Notes under the pieces: generated by a model | What the model was told of the DNA's origin: nothing | The model's input: the letters and a program-made list of their open reading frames with translations, nothing else | Databases searched by the model: none | Shown: piece by piece, positions 6,592 to 7,902 of the stretch | Layout: every line of letters starts with the position of its first letter | Numbering within the stretch: the first letter of the stretch is position 1 | Assembly (NCBI GenBank): GCA_030037575.1 | Contig: JASHRB010000328.1 | Location: forward strand, 1 to 7,902 | DNA: 7,902 bases | From: Candidatus Sulfotelmatobacter sp. | GTDB lineage: Bacteria; Acidobacteriota; Terriglobia; Terriglobales; Acidobacteriaceae | Direction of reading: 5' to 3' | Position numbers and translations under genes: made by a program

Positions 6592-7902
6592 ATGAAAGAG
6601 CGCATCAGTTGGCGAGGGTTCTCGGCGTATCGCTTATGGGAACAACTGCCGAGCATCGAGGTCTCCTATCTTCCCGACCTGCTCATGTTCGCAGCGGGAA
6701 TTGCGCTTTTCTACGCAGTGATTCGAGTCGGGCACTCGTGGTTCGGCCCCTTCACTCCCACGGTCGAGATTTCTCGCAGCCTCCGGACACTGCCGGCCTA
6801 TGCCGGTTATTCGCTGCTGCGAATCACGATCGCTTATGTATTGAGCCTGTGGTTTACGCTGGTGTACGGATACATCGCAGCTTATAACCGCCGCGCCGAG
6901 AAGTTCATGATCCCCCTGCTCGATGTATTGCAATCGATTCCCGTGCTCAGTTTTCTTCCCGGGGTGATGCTGGCGATGGTTGCGCTGTTTCCGGGACGGC
7001 AGCTGGGGGTGGAATGCGGAGCGATCCTGCTGATTTTCACCAGCCAGGTGTGGAACATGGCATTCAGTTTTTATGCATCCCTGAAGAGCATTCCCAAGGA
7101 GATGCGGGAAGCGGCTTCGATTTACCGCTTCAGCTGGTGGCAGCAGTTCATGCAGATGGAACTTCCCTTCTCGGCGATCGGGTTGGTTTGGAACTCGATG
7201 ATGTCGGTTGCCGGGGGATGGTTTGCGCTAATGGTCTGCGAGATGTTCGTGCTGGGAGATCGCGATTTTCGACTGCCCGGCCTGGGATCATATCTGCAGA
7301 CTGCGGCGAGCGCTGGCGACACGGTAGCGATCTTATGGGGCATTGCTGCGATGGTTTTGCTCATTGTGCTGCTCGATCAGCTCGTCTGGCGGCCGGTGAT
7401 TGCCTGGGCGGAAAAATTTAAAGTTGAGCAGGTGGAAAGCACCAGCGTTCCGCGGTCGTGGGCGCTAACTTTCGTGCAGCATTCGAGCGGACTGGCGAAG
7501 ATTCGTCAGAAAACGCTGCATCCGCTCGGTGAGCGCCTGCTTCTGTTTTTTGCCCGAGAGCATGCGAGCCATGAGAAGCATGAAGGGGCATCGGCGTGGC
7601 GCGAGTGGCTAGTGCGAGTTCTGGCGGTTGCGGCGACAGGGGGCATTGCTTACGGTGTGGTTCGCGTGGCGATTATTCTTAGCGGCTTACACAAAGCCGA
7701 ATTTCACGCGGCCGCGCTGGGATTGGGTGCAACCTTTTTGCGCGTGAATCTGGCTTTGTTACTGGGTGCGCTGTGGACGATTCCCGCCGGAGTCGCGATT
7801 GGTTCGAATCCGCGGCTGGCGCGAGTTGCGCAGCCGCTGGCGCAGATCGCAGCATCGGTTCCGGCGACGGCGCTGCTGCCGGTAATTTTGCTATTGCTGA
7901 TT
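6592..7902 (+). CDS. ABC transporter permease, tandem two-unit fusion (5' part, cut by window edge)
   Basis: The 437 visible residues are open to the last base of the window. The first unit (about 28-275) has six predicted membrane segments near 28-47, 73-98, 106-133, 140-161, 197-221 and 245-266. It carries the conserved QSIPVLSFLPG (114-124) and an EAA-type coupling loop EAASIYRFSWWQQFMQMELP (173-192) that would touch the ATPase. A polar linker (about 270-335, with HASHEKHEG) leads to a second set of segments near 340-366, 376-404 and 416-437. The final one contains ASVPATALLPVIL, the same motif as QSIPVLSFLPG in the first unit. This internal repeat shows that two BPD-type permease units are fused in one chain, so a single polypeptide would form the whole pore. 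Single-unit relatives (SsuC, TauC) are only about 250-280 residues. The second coupling loop lies beyond base 7902. Confidence 0.9.
   Translation, partial: MKERISWRGFSAYRLWEQLPSIEVSYLPDLLMFAAGIALFYAVIRVGHSWFGPFTPTVEISRSLRTLPAYAGYSLLRITIAYVLSLWFTLVYGYIAAYNRRAEKFMIPLLDVLQSIPVLSFLPGVMLAMVALFPGRQLGVECGAILLIFTSQVWNMAFSFYASLKSIPKEMREAASIYRFSWWQQFMQMELPFSAIGLVWNSMMSVAGGWFALMVCEMFVLGDRDFRLPGLGSYLQTAASAGDTVAILWGIAAMVLLIVLLDQLVWRPVIAWAEKFKVEQVESTSVPRSWALTFVQHSSGLAKIRQKTLHPLGERLLLFFAREHASHEKHEGASAWREWLVRVLAVAATGGIAYGVVRVAIILSGLHKAEFHAAALGLGATFLRVNLALLLGALWTIPAGVAIGSNPRLARVAQPLAQIAASVPATALLPVILLLLI

Noticed and set aside
6609..7421. Short plus-strand open frames inside the permease region (6609-6887 and 7014-7421)
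   Set aside because: The continuous frame from 6592 gives membrane segments and an EAA loop. These others are out of frame with it.
1..7902. CRISPR array, insertion sequence, tRNA, or defence system
   Set aside because: I saw no repeated spaced units, terminal inverted repeats, transposase motifs or tRNA cloverleaf sequences. Nearly all bases are in five recognisable genes.

Overview
The window looks like part of a chromosome from an Acidobacteriota-type soil bacterium. This rests on the moderately GC-rich sequence, on the character of the membrane-anchored parvulin foldase (N-terminus MIRFLQTEGPIKK followed by one membrane helix), and on gene types common in that phylum. It is inference from gene style, not from a marker gene. 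I see no sign of phage, insertion sequence, CRISPR, tRNA or rRNA. The window is densely packed with five protein genes, two of them cut by the window edges.

Layout. (1) 1-1219, minus strand: the first 406 codons of a secreted glycoside hydrolase family 2 enzyme, closest by eye to exo-beta-D-glucosaminidase (CsxA type). The rest of its catalytic barrel lies beyond base 1. (2) 1220-1423: a divergent intergenic region with a near-perfect 20-bp palindrome of LacI-family operator type (1291-1310). It sits over the probable -35 region of the hydrolase, and a separate TATAAT box serves the next gene. (3) 1424-3409, plus strand: a PpiD/SurA-like peptidyl-prolyl isomerase and chaperone with one active-looking parvulin domain, followed by two degenerate parvulin-like repeats at a regular spacing of about 106 residues. 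(4) 3503-5032, plus strand: 4-alpha-glucanotransferase (malQ, GH77) with all three catalytic acids. (5) 5140-6561 and 6592-7902, plus strand: a two-gene ABC importer unit of the nitrate/sulfonate/taurine class. Its ATPase carries a C-terminal AAA-associated domain and starts at TTG. Its permease is a tandem fusion of two permease units, truncated by the right edge of the window.

How the genes relate. The hydrolase and MalQ both handle carbohydrate: one acts outside the cytoplasm on glucosamine oligomers, the other inside on maltodextrin or glycogen. The foldase assists proteins leaving the inner membrane. The ABC pair forms its own transcription unit. I see no strong evidence that all five genes act in one system. 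The least ordinary items are the putative hydrolase operator, the repeated architecture of the foldase, and the ABC unit with no substrate-binding protein gene in view.
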